The notes below the pieces were generated by a model, which worked only from the letters and a program-made list of their open reading frames with translations, searched no databases and was not told the DNA's origin. A program made the translations under genes and the position numbers. Source: Deltaproteobacteria bacterium (lineage in GTDB: Bacteria; Bdellovibrionota_B; Oligoflexia; Oligoflexales; Bog-1112). Taken from it: 64,000 bases of DNA. Location: positions 12,501-76,500 of the forward strand of contig JACPKR010000032.1 of the NCBI GenBank assembly GCA_016186945.1. Reading direction: 5' to 3'. Shown here piece by piece: positions 8,516 through 17,784 of the stretch. The first letter of the stretch is position 1, and every line of letters begins with the position of its first letter.

Positions 8516-10223
8516 GTATGGATACAGCTTCCCTCTTCAAGATCTGACTGATAGGACCCATGGAAACAGTGATATTTGAGGCTGCTGTCAAATGGAGGAA
8601 GCGTTTGACATGCCTTTCCAGCTCATGACTGCTGACGACAATGGTGATTTGAATCCCATGTTCCGAAAGTTGCAGCACCCCGCTTCGTAACGCTGTTAAT
8701 CCCGTGATGTCGAGCATGGCAACGTCCGTCAAGTCGAGGATGAGCACTTCCAGATCTTTCGACACTTGCCCCAGGGACGACATAGCTTTGTGTGCGGCTC
8801 CGAAAAACATCGGCCCGCTGACGTGATAAATCTGGTAACGCGGGGGGAGTGTTGGGTAACTTCGCTTGCCACCTTTTTCGAGAGCAATCCCACCGGAAGT
8901 TAAACTAACCATTCTTTTCATGAAGAGAAGTGTTGCAAGGCCAAAACCTGTCAGCACCCCGGCTGTCATATCAATGAATATGGTTAGAAGGAAACAACAA
9001 AGAAAGACCAACTTGTCGTCTGCGGAACCAAGCTGCAATATGCTTTTGACGTGCTTAATCTCAGACATGTTGTAAGCCACGATCATGAGTAAGGCAGCAA
9101 GGGAAGCCATGGGGACTAAGGAAATGAACGGTGCCATATACAGCATGGCTAATAGTATAAATAGCCCATGGACGACCGTGGATAAGGGACTCTTCGCCCC
9201 GAAGCGAATATTCGTTGCCGTACGAGCGATGGCCCCTGTTGCAGGAATTCCCCCGGCAAAGGGACAAAGCATGTTGCCAATTCCCTGCGCTAGAAGTTCA
9301 GCATTCGGTTCATGTCTGGTTCGTGTCATCCCGTCTGCCACGACCGCAGAGAGAAGCGATTCAATGGCCCCCAAAAGCGCGATCGTCAAGGCGGCGGGGA
9401 AAATATGAGTGATCAAATCCATCGACACAAATTGTCCCCCAGGAAAAAGCCAGTCCAAGCGGAGCAAAGGAGGGCCTGAGGGAATCCCTGCGATCAGGGT
9501 GTCGCCAACCTGAGTGGAAAACCGATTGGCAATCGTGGCGACCTGTAAGTTTGGATTCCACCACTTCAGCCCTTCCACCAGAAGGGTTGCCAACGTCAGC
9601 CCAATGATCGGCCCGGGCGTCTTCTTTAAGTAGCGGTTGCACAGAAAAATAACCACGAGCGTGAAGAAACCCACCAGAAATTCAGCTACGTTCAACAGTG
9701 GCGAATATTCCGCCAGTCGAATAACTCGCTCCCAATAATAGTGAGGCATTGAAGGAATCGGCAGTCCCATGAAGTCTTTGATTTGTAGAGTGAAAATAAC
9801 AACTGCAATTCCTGCGGTAAACCCCGTCACAACCGGGTGAGGGAGGAACTCGATCACCTTTCCGAGGCGGAAAATACTGAAGAGAATGAGCAGGAACCCC
9901 GACAAAAACCCCGCCAAAAACAAGCCTTCGATCCCAAAGCGTTGGACAATGGGCACAAGGATGACAACAAAAGCCGCAGTAGGCCCGGTCACCTGAAATT
10001 TCGAACCACCAAGCAGCGCACAAATAATCCCCCCGATGATGCATGTATAAAGTCCATGCTGCGGCGGTAAGTTGATCGCCACCGAAAGGGCCATGCCGAG
10101 CGGGATCGCTACTAGCCCAACAATAAGGCCAGATTTCAAATCGTGGAGGAAATGACTCGTCCCATACCCTTTACGCAGACTCTCACGAAGCGCCCAAAAC
10201 ACCAGACCACTCGTTTTTTTCAT
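8508..10223 (-). CDS. SulP (SLC26) family anion transporter with STAS domain
   Basis: About 571 residues. The membrane domain starts with DLKSGLIVGLVAIPLGMALS and contains the SLC26 signatures GLYTCIIGGIICALLGGSKFQVTGPTA. It continues through about 10-12 hydrophobic segments, and a cytosolic STAS domain occupies roughly the last 120 residues (EVLILDLTDVAMLDITGLTAL). Family members carry sulfate, bicarbonate or other anions across the inner membrane; the substrate is not evident. The ATG at 10223 is preferred over an in-frame TTG 10 codons upstream, because neither has a strong RBS and the ATG gives the more usual N-terminus. Confidence 0.9.
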   Translation of the reverse strand: MKKTSGLVFWALRESLRKGYGTSHFLHDLKSGLIVGLVAIPLGMALSVAINLPPQHGLYTCIIGGIICALLGGSKFQVTGPTAAFVVILVPIVQRFGIEGLFLAGFLSGFLLILFSIFRLGKVIEFLPHPVVTGFTAGIAVVIFTLQIKDFMGLPIPSMPHYYWERVIRLAEYSPLLNVAEFLVGFFTLVVIFLCNRYLKKTPGPIIGLTLATLLVEGLKWWNPNLQVATIANRFSTQVGDTLIAGIPSGPPLLRLDWLFPGGQFVSMDLITHIFPAALTIALLGAIESLLSAVVADGMTRTRHEPNAELLAQGIGNMLCPFAGGIPATGAIARTATNIRFGAKSPLSTVVHGLFILLAMLYMAPFISLVPMASLAALLMIVAYNMSEIKHVKSILQLGSADDKLVFLCCFLLTIFIDMTAGVLTGFGLATLLFMKRMVSLTSGGIALEKGGKRSYPTLPPRYQIYHVSGPMFFGAAHKAMSSLGQVSKDLEVLILDLTDVAMLDITGLTALRSGVLQLSEHGIQITIVVSSHELERHVKRFLHLTAASNITVSMGPISQILKREAVSIPI

Positions 10224-10332
10224 GGAAATTCCCGGGTAAGTTTTTCTACTCAAAAGGAAGTCAAACTTTTCATATCATACTCGCTGTATTTTTCTCTCCC
10301 CAAGGGTATTTTGGACGGCGAGGTTTAATTCC

Positions 10333-10360
10333 TTGCCACTAGTGTCTGGCGTGATAGATT
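10333..10360 (+). promoter_or_regulatory. Candidate sigma70-type promoter for the zinc-finger gene
   Basis: TTGCCA (10333-10338) and TAGATT (10355-10360) are separated by 16 bases and lie 38 bp before the ATG of the exported zinc-finger gene. The assignment rests on consensus similarity only. Confidence 0.35.
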
Positions 10361-10397
10361 GCCGGAAGAAATTTTCAAGTCATCTGCGGAGAAAGTC

Positions 10398-10934
10398 ATG
10401 CTTAGGTCATTGGTTATTTTCATTCTTTTTGTTTGTCCTGTTCAGGGTTTGGCGGTTCACGAACCCTGTAACACATGGGAAGATTGGCGAGCGTTACTAA
10501 TTGTTGGTGACTACGAGTTTGGAAGAGAAGCTGCAAGGCGTTTTTTGGACTCTCTTCCCGATCAACAACGGAGATGTGTCATTGAGTCAACGAGAGCAGC
10601 GTACGCCAGAGGCGCGGAGTCTGAGGAGACCGCGGAGGCTGATGAGGGTATTGCGGGACCTGTTGCTACGGAGGAGTTGAGGGAACAAATGCTCAAAGAG
10701 GGCTTTAAAGAAAAGACGTACAAGAGTCCTCAGGGAAGGATTTGCTCCTATTTCATGAAACTTGGGTTAAGACAATGGGTTTGCCCTTGCGGGAATAGCT
10801 ATGACAGAGTGAACTCTTTTGAGTATCATATTCTTCGCCACTTGGATGAGCGTCCCTATCGGTGTCAATGGTGTGAAGATGCCTTTTTTCAGGATTGTGA
10901 CCGCAGGCGACATGAAAAACGCCAGCATCCATGA
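10398..10934 (+). CDS. Exported protein with two C2H2 zinc fingers
   Basis: 178 residues from the ATG at 10398, chosen because GGAG lies six bases upstream; the frame also opens at a TTG at 10359. Residues 1-19 form a signal peptide (MLRSLVIFILFVCPVQGLA). The middle is acidic (residues 74-85). The C-terminus holds two finger-like units. The first has C129-x-C131 and H144-x3-H148, a shortened Cys spacing. The second is canonical, C156-x2-C159-x12-H172-x4-H177. They are joined by HLDERPY, close to the eukaryotic TGEKPY linker. Tandem C2H2 fingers are rare in bacteria, where the known Ros/MucR type has one and is cytosolic. Export plus a eukaryote-like domain suggests an effector-like role, which is inference. 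Confidence 0.8.
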   Translation: MLRSLVIFILFVCPVQGLAVHEPCNTWEDWRALLIVGDYEFGREAARRFLDSLPDQQRRCVIESTRAAYARGAESEETAEADEGIAGPVATEELREQMLKEGFKEKTYKSPQGRICSYFMKLGLRQWVCPCGNSYDRVNSFEYHILRHLDERPYRCQWCEDAFFQDCDRRRHEKRQHP

Positions 10935-10988
10935 CCTATTTGTCTTCGAGCAGGGCCTGTTCATATGAGAAAAGGTTAAGAGAATTTC

Positions 10989-11093
10989 CGTCATTGCGAG
11001 CGAATGCGAAGCAATCCAGGCTGAAATTTTCCCACCTTGTAAGCGGCAGACAACCTGGATGCTTCGTCGGGCTTCGCCCTTCTCGCAATGACG
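10989..11093. repeat. REP-like long imperfect palindrome
   Basis: About 105 bp with outer arms CGTCATTGCGAG and CTCGCAATGACG and inner arms GCGAAGCAATCCAGG and CCTGGATGCTTCG. Elements starting CGTCATTGCGAG are scattered widely in bacterial genomes. Here it sits between two convergent genes and is followed by a T-run (GTTTTTTCTC), so it could act as a bidirectional terminator. Only one copy is in this window. Confidence 0.75.
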
Positions 11094-11148
11094 TTGTTTT
11101 TTCTCATTCCATTCTCGCATGAACATACCCTGGTCTTCGAGGCCTCGC

Positions 11149-12114
11149 TTATCGTGGTCCGGCAGAATCTATCTTGCTTGTGAGCATCGTTTGGGCCTCT
11201 GATAGCAATGTTCCTAGGCTCTTGCATCGTCCTATGAGCGTATTGACGGGGACACGAAAGTGTTGAGCCGTTCTCGTTAAGTTGCCACATGTCTCCAGAA
11301 GTCCGGACGCGATGACGACAGCTTCAAACTCCCGAAGAAAATTACGCAGACCTTGCTGCTCAATTCGGTAACGAAAAGGGCTTCCCAGGAAGTGTTCCAG
11401 AAACCAGAAGTCTAATCCAGCGGCCTCGCCTCGCACGGCCAGAACATCGGTTTTGTCGATATAGGAGCGCCCGTGTTCTCTTGCACGCCATAAGCTTTGC
11501 ATGACACAGTCTGCCAGTTCGGAAAATTCACCTGGCCAGCGCACAGTTAGAAACACCTCCATTGCTTCGGATGTGCAGGTAAAGTGGCCCCGTTTCCATA
11601 GGAGTGTTGATATGATCAGCCGAATATCCTCAGGCCGATGCTCAAGCGGGGGGATAGATAGATGTTTCTGAAAGACTCCCAAATTTTCTCCAAGAGAGCG
11701 AAATGAACGTGTGGTGGCCAGCACCCGGACATCGGATGCATTGGCAATGAGTTGGGGAAATCGGACCCTGACTTTCTCGGGCAGTTTTTCCAGATTCCTT
11801 ATCAGCAGTCCACAGCCCTTAGCGCGACGGAGGTGAGCGATCAGTTCTTTCTCACTGTTCAGGTACTCACCGTAAAGCCCGAAGATGGGAAGCCTAGAGC
11901 CGGTCATCTTCTTCCATGCTTGGATGGCAAGCGTTGCTTTACCACACCCTTGAGGACCGCTCACCACAAGGTGTCGCGGCAAATACAGACTTGGTTCCCA
12001 TGTCAGCCTTCGTAGATGTCTACGGATCCCCTCATTGCAGGTCAAAAACTCTGCGCGAAGATCGAAAAAACGAGGGTGTAAGTGATTTATTCCTCTTGCA
12101 GCTCCTTTTTCCAT
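11149..12114 (-). CDS. Degenerate sigma54-activator-like AAA+ protein with Fis-type HTH
   Basis: About 321 residues. It has a Walker A at residues 53-61 (GPQGCGKAT), an AAA+ continuation ending in the R-finger-like region LATTRSFRSLGENLGVFQKHL and the PLEHRPEDI stretch typical of NtrC-family central domains, then a C-terminal Fis-like helix-turn-helix (GNLTRTAQHFRVPVNTLIGR). The GAFTGA loop that contacts sigma54 is absent and the Walker B acidic pair is replaced (GLLIRNLEKLP). It is therefore unlikely to be a normal sigma54 activator; a regulator or nucleotide-binding sensor is possible. The ATG at 12114 has AGGAG nine bases upstream, better than the TTG at 12141. Confidence 0.75.
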   Translation of the reverse strand: MEKGAARGINHLHPRFFDLRAEFLTCNEGIRRHLRRLTWEPSLYLPRHLVVSGPQGCGKATLAIQAWKKMTGSRLPIFGLYGEYLNSEKELIAHLRRAKGCGLLIRNLEKLPEKVRVRFPQLIANASDVRVLATTRSFRSLGENLGVFQKHLSIPPLEHRPEDIRLIISTLLWKRGHFTCTSEAMEVFLTVRWPGEFSELADCVMQSLWRAREHGRSYIDKTDVLAVRGEAAGLDFWFLEHFLGSPFRYRIEQQGLRNFLREFEAVVIASGLLETCGNLTRTAQHFRVPVNTLIGRCKSLGTLLSEAQTMLTSKIDSAGPR

Positions 12115-12205
12115 CCCTGCAAACTCCTTCCGAGGCCGCAAGGACTACGCTGAACCTGAAGCTGCGTGATTTGTTGAGCTTTGTCAAGGACTTACAGGCA
12201 CCTCC

Positions 12206-12361
12206 CACTTGGGGCAAGGAGGTGGTTTGGAGGAAACTGCGCAGCTGGTTCCTCCAAGAAATCCCTTGGGGGAGCGACCCTTCGCTTTGCTCAGGGCAGG
12301 CTTTTCCCTCGCCCCCCCAAACCCCCCTCTCACTTTTTGCCCCAAGTGGCTTACGCATTAC
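12206..12361. repeat. Family A repeat, copy A4 (long variant)
   Basis: Right end intact (TTGCCCCAAGTGGCTTACGCATTAC-type terminus), left end truncated at CACTTGGGGCAAGG. It carries an extra segment, TTCGCTTTGCTCAGGGCAGG, inside the core, shared with copy A14 and in variant form with A12. It supplies the stop codon (12358-12360) of the membrane protein gene that ends the O-antigen operon. Confidence 0.85.
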
Positions 12362-13644
12362 CCTTCACCTAAATCCTTCGGGACAAAGCTCAAATGCAAA
12401 GCTTTTGCCTGATCGAAGGCTTCCTTGAGAGAGGCGGGGTAGAGCGTTGGACAGAAACCGTCGCCTCCACCTGCGTAGTAGCTTTGCATGCACGATAAGC
12501 CTGCTTGTCTATGCAAGCCAATCTGTTTGTAGATGCGATAAGAGTTGAAATCATCCAAGAAGGGTAATGCCAATACCAAACCCAAACCCAATGCAACAAC
12601 CGTTTTTTGTATAGATCCGAACTTGATTTCCTTAACAAAGCCCCACAATAGAACCCAAAACGGCAGCATGAAAATGAAACCTATCTCACCGTACCGAGAA
12701 GATTTCAAACCCAAGCTTGCACGAGCCAACGAGATGGCCCCCAAACAGGCCGTGATTCCCAAAAGTAAGACCAAGCTTGCCACCCACTGCCTTTGCAATT
12801 CAGGTCTTCGCAAAATGCTCAGGAAGCGATGGAGAGTAAGGGGGATGGCCATGAGAAAGATGATGGCGCCTGGCAGCACATTTTGCTCGGTGTACCCAAA
12901 TCCAAGAGCTAAGGTGTTGAAGAAGTGTTCCCAAAAAGGCCACATCCAAGGCCATACGAAAGCAGGATGCCCGGGGTTTTTTTGAAATCCTTTGAACCAC
13001 AAAAGGGAAGCCGCAAAAATGCTCAGCGCAGTTAATGTAAAAAAAAGAAACTCCCTTACATTCCTCCTTGATTGCAGAGCCATAAGCACGGAAGCTCCGC
13101 CAACAGCCCAACTGCAAATGACTCCGGAGCTAAAACTATAGGCACTCAACACGGCAAAAGCTGGGGATAACCACCGCCACTTGTCTGTTCGCAGCAGAAA
13201 CACAGTGCTTAAAACGAAGAATAAGAGAAACAGGTGAAACTGACTCTGGAAACCCCAGAAATGATTTTCATGAGGGATTGTCGAAGCAAAGAGACAAAGA
13301 ATGATTCCGCAAGGCGCTCCCGTGAAGCGTTGCAGGGACAAGACACTCGTGCTTGCCAACAGTACGTAAAGGACGTAGTTCAAAGCAATTTGCAGGGAAA
13401 CATTCCAATCAAAGAATTTGAACATCATCCAAGTAATAAGTTTGGTCAAAGGAATCCGATGTTCATTGTGAAGTGCAAACAACCAGTCCAAACTTAGGGG
13501 AGATTGAAAAATTGTCGAGCGCAAGGGTTCCCATTCATCCCCAGCCGGCACATTCACACTGAAGGTGACGATATTAACAAACTGAATGGCCATGAGAAGC
13601 CAAGCAATACCGTAGAGACTTCGATTAACTAACGAACTGTGCAT
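12358..13644 (-). CDS. Polytopic membrane protein of O-antigen locus
   Basis: 428 residues with roughly ten hydrophobic segments. An extracytoplasmic loop early in the protein contains NVPAGDEWEPLR, an acidic motif of the sort seen in the first loop of GT-C glycosyltransferases, but I cannot assign a family. It overlaps the 3' end of the upstream glycosyltransferase gene by 20 bp and is the last gene of the O-antigen operon, so a role in sugar transfer or chain modification is likely. The final residue and stop come from repeat A4, which suggests that the native C-terminus was altered. Confidence 0.7.
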   Translation of the reverse strand: MHSSLVNRSLYGIAWLLMAIQFVNIVTFSVNVPAGDEWEPLRSTIFQSPLSLDWLFALHNEHRIPLTKLITWMMFKFFDWNVSLQIALNYVLYVLLASTSVLSLQRFTGAPCGIILCLFASTIPHENHFWGFQSQFHLFLLFFVLSTVFLLRTDKWRWLSPAFAVLSAYSFSSGVICSWAVGGASVLMALQSRRNVREFLFFTLTALSIFAASLLWFKGFQKNPGHPAFVWPWMWPFWEHFFNTLALGFGYTEQNVLPGAIIFLMAIPLTLHRFLSILRRPELQRQWVASLVLLLGITACLGAISLARASLGLKSSRYGEIGFIFMLPFWVLLWGFVKEIKFGSIQKTVVALGLGLVLALPFLDDFNSYRIYKQIGLHRQAGLSCMQSYYAGGGDGFCPTLYPASLKEAFDQAKALHLSFVPKDLGEG

Positions 13645-15652
13645 GTTGTTGCTGACTTTCGAATTGCCCCTGCTTGGACCTTTCCAGGCTCTCCTTACAT
13701 TTACAGGGGCTGCTTAAACTTTTGCTGACTGTTTCCTGTAGCTTACTTGCGAGGTAAGAACGGAAGAACTTGTTGTTCAAATCTAAGGTCCAAAATCTAT
13801 GGCGAATGCCTTTCGCTCCATATGTATCCAAACGAGGATTGTTATAGCTATCTCTTGCAAGCTGGGTTTTGTACTGATCTTGCAGATAGAAGCGCTCGAA
13901 TTCCTCGATGGAAGCCTTTCCTCTGCTTTTCGATTCATAATGCTTCAAAACAGCGAAGGGCGTGTAAAGGTTCGTCAATCCTCTTTGTCTCAGGCGCATA
14001 CAAAATTCAACATCGCCATACACATTCGGGAGAAAGACCTCATCAAGCCCGTTCAGCTTCTCAAATTTTTCCCTCGATACCATGAGGCAAGCAGCCGTCA
14101 CGGCTTCTACATCTCTTACAGTATTGAGCATGTCGCAATGGATGCGGCTGTCAGCTTTCTGGAAGACGCCCTCATGGTCTGCAATATTCTCTATGGAAAG
14201 CGCGATGCCCGCATGCTGAATACTCAAATCGTCGGGGTAAAGAAGCTTGCCCCCTACAGCACCCACTTCGTCGAACTGCGCTAACTGCAACATTTCCTCA
14301 ATCCAATCGGGAGTGATGACCTCGGTATCGTTATTGAGAAAGAGAAGATAATCACCTCTTGCACGTTTGGCTGCTGCATTGATTTGTCGGCAAAAATTGA
14401 AGGGAAAGCTATCCTTCACCAGCTGAAACTGTTCCTTATACAGAGAACGAAGCGTGTCATAGTATCCAAGGCACTCTGGTGATTCAGAACCGTTGTCGGA
14501 TATGATGATTTCAAAATTTTTATATGTTGAAGTCTTCCAGATCGAATCAAGACAGGTTTTTAATGTCTGGACGTATTCTTTGCTGGGAATGAGAATACTG
14601 ACTCTAGGCAGAAGTTTGGGCAATTCATAGCGGATACGGTAGTGAAAGGTTTTGGGATCATAACTAACTGTAGCGAGACGTCCTTTTCTTTCCAAGTGCT
14701 GTTTGACTGCCTTTTCTCCAGCAATGGCGGCGTAAGGCTTTGCAGAAATCGAACTGGCGGTACTCTGAGGGTGAGCGCGCCATTGGTAAAGGCAGAAAGG
14801 GATGTGAATCACATTCGCTGATGATGCCTCGACAGCCCTTAACATGAAATCATGGTCTTGTGAACCTTCCAAACCCTCGCGAAATCCACCAATCTCATTT
14901 GCCAGCGTTGTGCGGTAAATCGAGAGGTGGGTTGTGTAGTTTACGCTTAAATGAAAGAAGGGTGACCAGTTGGGTTTATAAAACGGCATACCAATTCGTT
15001 CACCGTCTTCTCGAATCACTCGCTCATCACTGTAAAACACATCGGCTTGCGGATACACATTATGGTAACGGACAAACTCGGCTAATGCGTTGGGATACAG
15101 TCTGTCATCGTGATCCAGAAGGGCGATAAACTGACCTTTCGCCATGCCGAGGCAAGAATTAAGAGTTCGTGAGATATGCTGGTTTGTTGAATGAGAAGAA
15201 AATTTTATCTTATTTGGAAACCGTTTTGCAAATGCTTCGACGACTTCAGCTATCCATGGCATACCTGAAGAATCATCGACTATGCAAAGTTCCCAATTTC
15301 CGTAGATCTGGGCGCAAGCACTTTCCAGGCATTCTTCCAGGTGATGTCGTTGGGGGCGAAACACAGGAATCAAAATACTCACCAACGGCTTCCGAGGCCA
15401 ATTGCCAACATATCCGGCGAGTGTCTGATAATAGGAATTTGCAAAACGGTTAGTTTCCCTTTCATTCACCGAGCGAATATAGGGCAGTACTCCGTAGAAT
15501 TGCGTCGTATACTTATGTGCATGTTCGAGAAACTTAATGATGAGATAGACGCTCTTTCGTAAAAGCCGACCTAGAAACTCTGTTTCCATAACACGAATTA
15601 ACGTACGTTTGCTACTCAGCTTGATTTTGTGCAAGATCTGTTTTCTCCGCAT
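13625..15652 (-). CDS. Two-domain family 2 glycosyltransferase
   Basis: 675 residues with two GT-A domains. The first (about 90-320) has VSILIPVF, ELCIVDDSSG and the metal-binding LDHDD. The second (about 350-590) has VSILIPSKEY, EIIISDNGS and LFLNNDTEV, plus the typical GAVGGKLLYPDD and HYESKSRG segments. Such dual GT2 proteins extend O-antigen or rhamnan chains on the cytosolic face of the inner membrane. The start ATG lies inside the end of the wzt-like gene (41-bp overlap); a second Met at residue 22 is an alternative start. The operon position between Wzt and the membrane protein supports a role in the same polysaccharide. Confidence 0.88.
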   Translation of the reverse strand: MRRKQILHKIKLSSKRTLIRVMETEFLGRLLRKSVYLIIKFLEHAHKYTTQFYGVLPYIRSVNERETNRFANSYYQTLAGYVGNWPRKPLVSILIPVFRPQRHHLEECLESACAQIYGNWELCIVDDSSGMPWIAEVVEAFAKRFPNKIKFSSHSTNQHISRTLNSCLGMAKGQFIALLDHDDRLYPNALAEFVRYHNVYPQADVFYSDERVIREDGERIGMPFYKPNWSPFFHLSVNYTTHLSIYRTTLANEIGGFREGLEGSQDHDFMLRAVEASSANVIHIPFCLYQWRAHPQSTASSISAKPYAAIAGEKAVKQHLERKGRLATVSYDPKTFHYRIRYELPKLLPRVSILIPSKEYVQTLKTCLDSIWKTSTYKNFEIIISDNGSESPECLGYYDTLRSLYKEQFQLVKDSFPFNFCRQINAAAKRARGDYLLFLNNDTEVITPDWIEEMLQLAQFDEVGAVGGKLLYPDDLSIQHAGIALSIENIADHEGVFQKADSRIHCDMLNTVRDVEAVTAACLMVSREKFEKLNGLDEVFLPNVYGDVEFCMRLRQRGLTNLYTPFAVLKHYESKSRGKASIEEFERFYLQDQYKTQLARDSYNNPRLDTYGAKGIRHRFWTLDLNNKFFRSYLASKLQETVSKSLSSPCKCKESLERSKQGQFESQQQHAQFVS

Positions 15653-16985
15653 TATTCTTCATAAGTGTAAATGTGTTATCCAGAACGTCTCTATGGCGAA
15701 ATTCAATTGAGCGAATGTAATGAGCAAGGGAAATCAAATCTCGATCTTCATTTATCCCAAGTCGTGAATTTACGAACTTTATGTCTCCGAAATTCTTAAT
15801 AAGAATGGAACGAGAAATCGACTGATCATGAACTCCCACATAAATTTTGTAAACACCTGCGCTAAGTTGCGGAACCCCATCGGGAAAATCAAATGACGCC
15901 ATGACAAGAATGGGTCTGTCAGAAAATTCCTTGACGGGAAAGGGAGTTTTTAACTGCACGTTATTGCATCCCCCTATGCGCCGACCATCTTCTGAATGAA
16001 TGCCGATGCCAATGCTCACTTCACCTTCAAACAGGTGTGCATCCTGAACTTTCAAAGTCACTTCAATCTTAAATCCGCTCGCTACATCCAGAACGGAGCT
16101 TGTGGCACCATGTTGAAGGAGGAGAAACTGGCTCTCAACGCAAGGTTTAGGCGCTTGACTTCCTTTGCTCTCCTCAGCTTTTAACTTCCTGACCCGGAGT
16201 ATTTCAGCTCGCTCTTCTTCAGGAAGTGAGTTGAGGTGCCTTTCGTCCATGATACGCGCATGGACATGCAAACCTTCTGCCACAGGACCGTCATATTGGA
16301 TCTGTCCCTTTGACAACACAATAGCTCGCTCGCAGAAACTGCGCACAGCGTTCTCGTCGTGCGACACCAGGAGAATGGTAGTCCCCAACTCCTGCAAAGC
16401 GTGAACCCGTGCAAGGCATTTTCTGCTGAAGTTAGAATCTCCAACGGCAAGAACCTCATCGACGAGCAAAACGTCAGGGTGTATAGCAGTTGCGCAAGCA
16501 AAACCCAGTCGAGCGTACATTCCGCTACTGTAGTTTTTCAATGGCAACTCTATGAAATCCTTTAGCTCGGAAAATTCAATGATCTGATCGAGGCAACGAT
16601 CAATTTCAGCCTTATCCAAGCCCATGAGCGTGCATGAAAGATAGATGTTCTCAATCCCACTCAGCTCTCCATCGAAGCCTGCCCCCAATTCGATCAAGGG
16701 AGCGACCCGCCCCTTAAGTTCTACACTTGCACCGTCTGCTATGATGATCCCTGCAATAGCTTTCAAAAGTGTCGACTTACCGCACCCGTTATGACCAAGT
16801 AGGGCTACTGCCTCACCTTTCCGAACATCGAAAGAGATATCTTTGAGCGCCTCGACAATTTGCACGGAGTTATCTCGACGATATTTCTGCAAAATCCATT
16901 CTTTAAAAGAAGTGTAGGCATACTTTGACACTCGATATCGAACGGAAAGATTCTTGATTTGAATTGAAAAAGGTTTTTTATCCAT
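15612..16985 (-). CDS. wzt: O-antigen ABC exporter ATP-binding protein, Wzt-like
   Basis: 457 residues. The nucleotide-binding domain (about 1-245) has Walker A GHNGCGKST, signature YSSGMYARLGFA, Walker B VLLVDEVLAVGD and switch His in LLVSHDE. After a linker, residues about 275-430 form a C-terminal beta-rich domain of the Wzt type, which in characterised systems recognises the finished O-antigen. With the permease encoded 22 bp upstream it would export the undecaprenyl-linked polymer across the inner membrane. Confidence 0.92.
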   Translation of the reverse strand: MDKKPFSIQIKNLSVRYRVSKYAYTSFKEWILQKYRRDNSVQIVEALKDISFDVRKGEAVALLGHNGCGKSTLLKAIAGIIIADGASVELKGRVAPLIELGAGFDGELSGIENIYLSCTLMGLDKAEIDRCLDQIIEFSELKDFIELPLKNYSSGMYARLGFACATAIHPDVLLVDEVLAVGDSNFSRKCLARVHALQELGTTILLVSHDENAVRSFCERAIVLSKGQIQYDGPVAEGLHVHARIMDERHLNSLPEEERAEILRVRKLKAEESKGSQAPKPCVESQFLLLQHGATSSVLDVASGFKIEVTLKVQDAHLFEGEVSIGIGIHSEDGRRIGGCNNVQLKTPFPVKEFSDRPILVMASFDFPDGVPQLSAGVYKIYVGVHDQSISRSILIKNFGDIKFVNSRLGINEDRDLISLAHYIRSIEFRHRDVLDNTFTLMKNNAEKTDLAQNQAE

Positions 16986-17007
16986 GCCTAACCAACGATG
17001 GTCTCTT

Positions 17008-17784
17008 TTAAAGTTTAAATGCGATCATTGCTCGTTTCTTTTGAAACACTGTCAAACCTAACGCCAGGCTTATTACAGCCAGCACACTGATGCTGATCAA
17101 AAAATGGTAATGAAAAGCATCAAAACGAAAGATCGTCTGTCGGAACATCTCGACGAACTGTGTGAAAGGGTTGAGACCAATGATCATCCGAATAGATTCG
17201 GGAATCATAGGATGCTGGCGATCATAAATGATCGGGGTGGCGTAGAATGCCAGCTGTATCAAAGGCTCCAGAACATGAGCGACATCCCTGAAGAAAACAT
17301 TCATGGTGGAAAGTACCAGTGAAAGGCCTGCCAAAAACAAAGCATAAAGAAATAAAACGACCGGTAGAAAAACCACAGTCCACGGGATCATCACACCCTT
17401 AAAAAGCACAAATATTGTGTAGGGGATGAGGGCTAGAACCAAATTAGTTAAGGCAGACCCCAAGGGGACCAGAGCAAAAACCCAAATGGGTGTTTTTACT
17501 TTCATAAGGAGACCAGCATTATTGACAAACGATGAGGTGCCCCCCGTTAAAGAATGCGCCGTCATATTCCAAAACAAAATCCCCGAAAGAACAAAAATGT
17601 CGTAATTTTCGATCCCTCTGATAAGGCGACTGAAGACAAGAGAAATGATAATCATGAAAAAAAGAGGGTTGAGCATGCTCCAAAGGTAACCAAGGACCGA
17701 GCCTCTGTACTTAAGCTTCAGTTCTCTATGAACGAGCAATTTGAGGAGTAGCCATGGTTTTTTTTCAAGTCTCATTTGTTTCAC
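17008..17784 (-). CDS. wzm: O-antigen ABC exporter permease, Wzm-like
   Basis: 258 residues of the ABC-2 polysaccharide export permease family with six hydrophobic segments. The N-terminal stretch RELKLKYRGSVLGYLWSMLN is characteristic. The start ATG overlaps the stop of rfbD by 4 bp (ATGA), indicating translational coupling. It works with the Wzt-like ATPase encoded just downstream. Confidence 0.92.
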   Translation of the reverse strand: MKQMRLEKKPWLLLKLLVHRELKLKYRGSVLGYLWSMLNPLFFMIIISLVFSRLIRGIENYDIFVLSGILFWNMTAHSLTGGTSSFVNNAGLLMKVKTPIWVFALVPLGSALTNLVLALIPYTIFVLFKGVMIPWTVVFLPVVLFLYALFLAGLSLVLSTMNVFFRDVAHVLEPLIQLAFYATPIIYDRQHPMIPESIRMIIGLNPFTQFVEMFRQTIFRFDAFHYHFLISISVLAVISLALGLTVFQKKRAMIAFKL

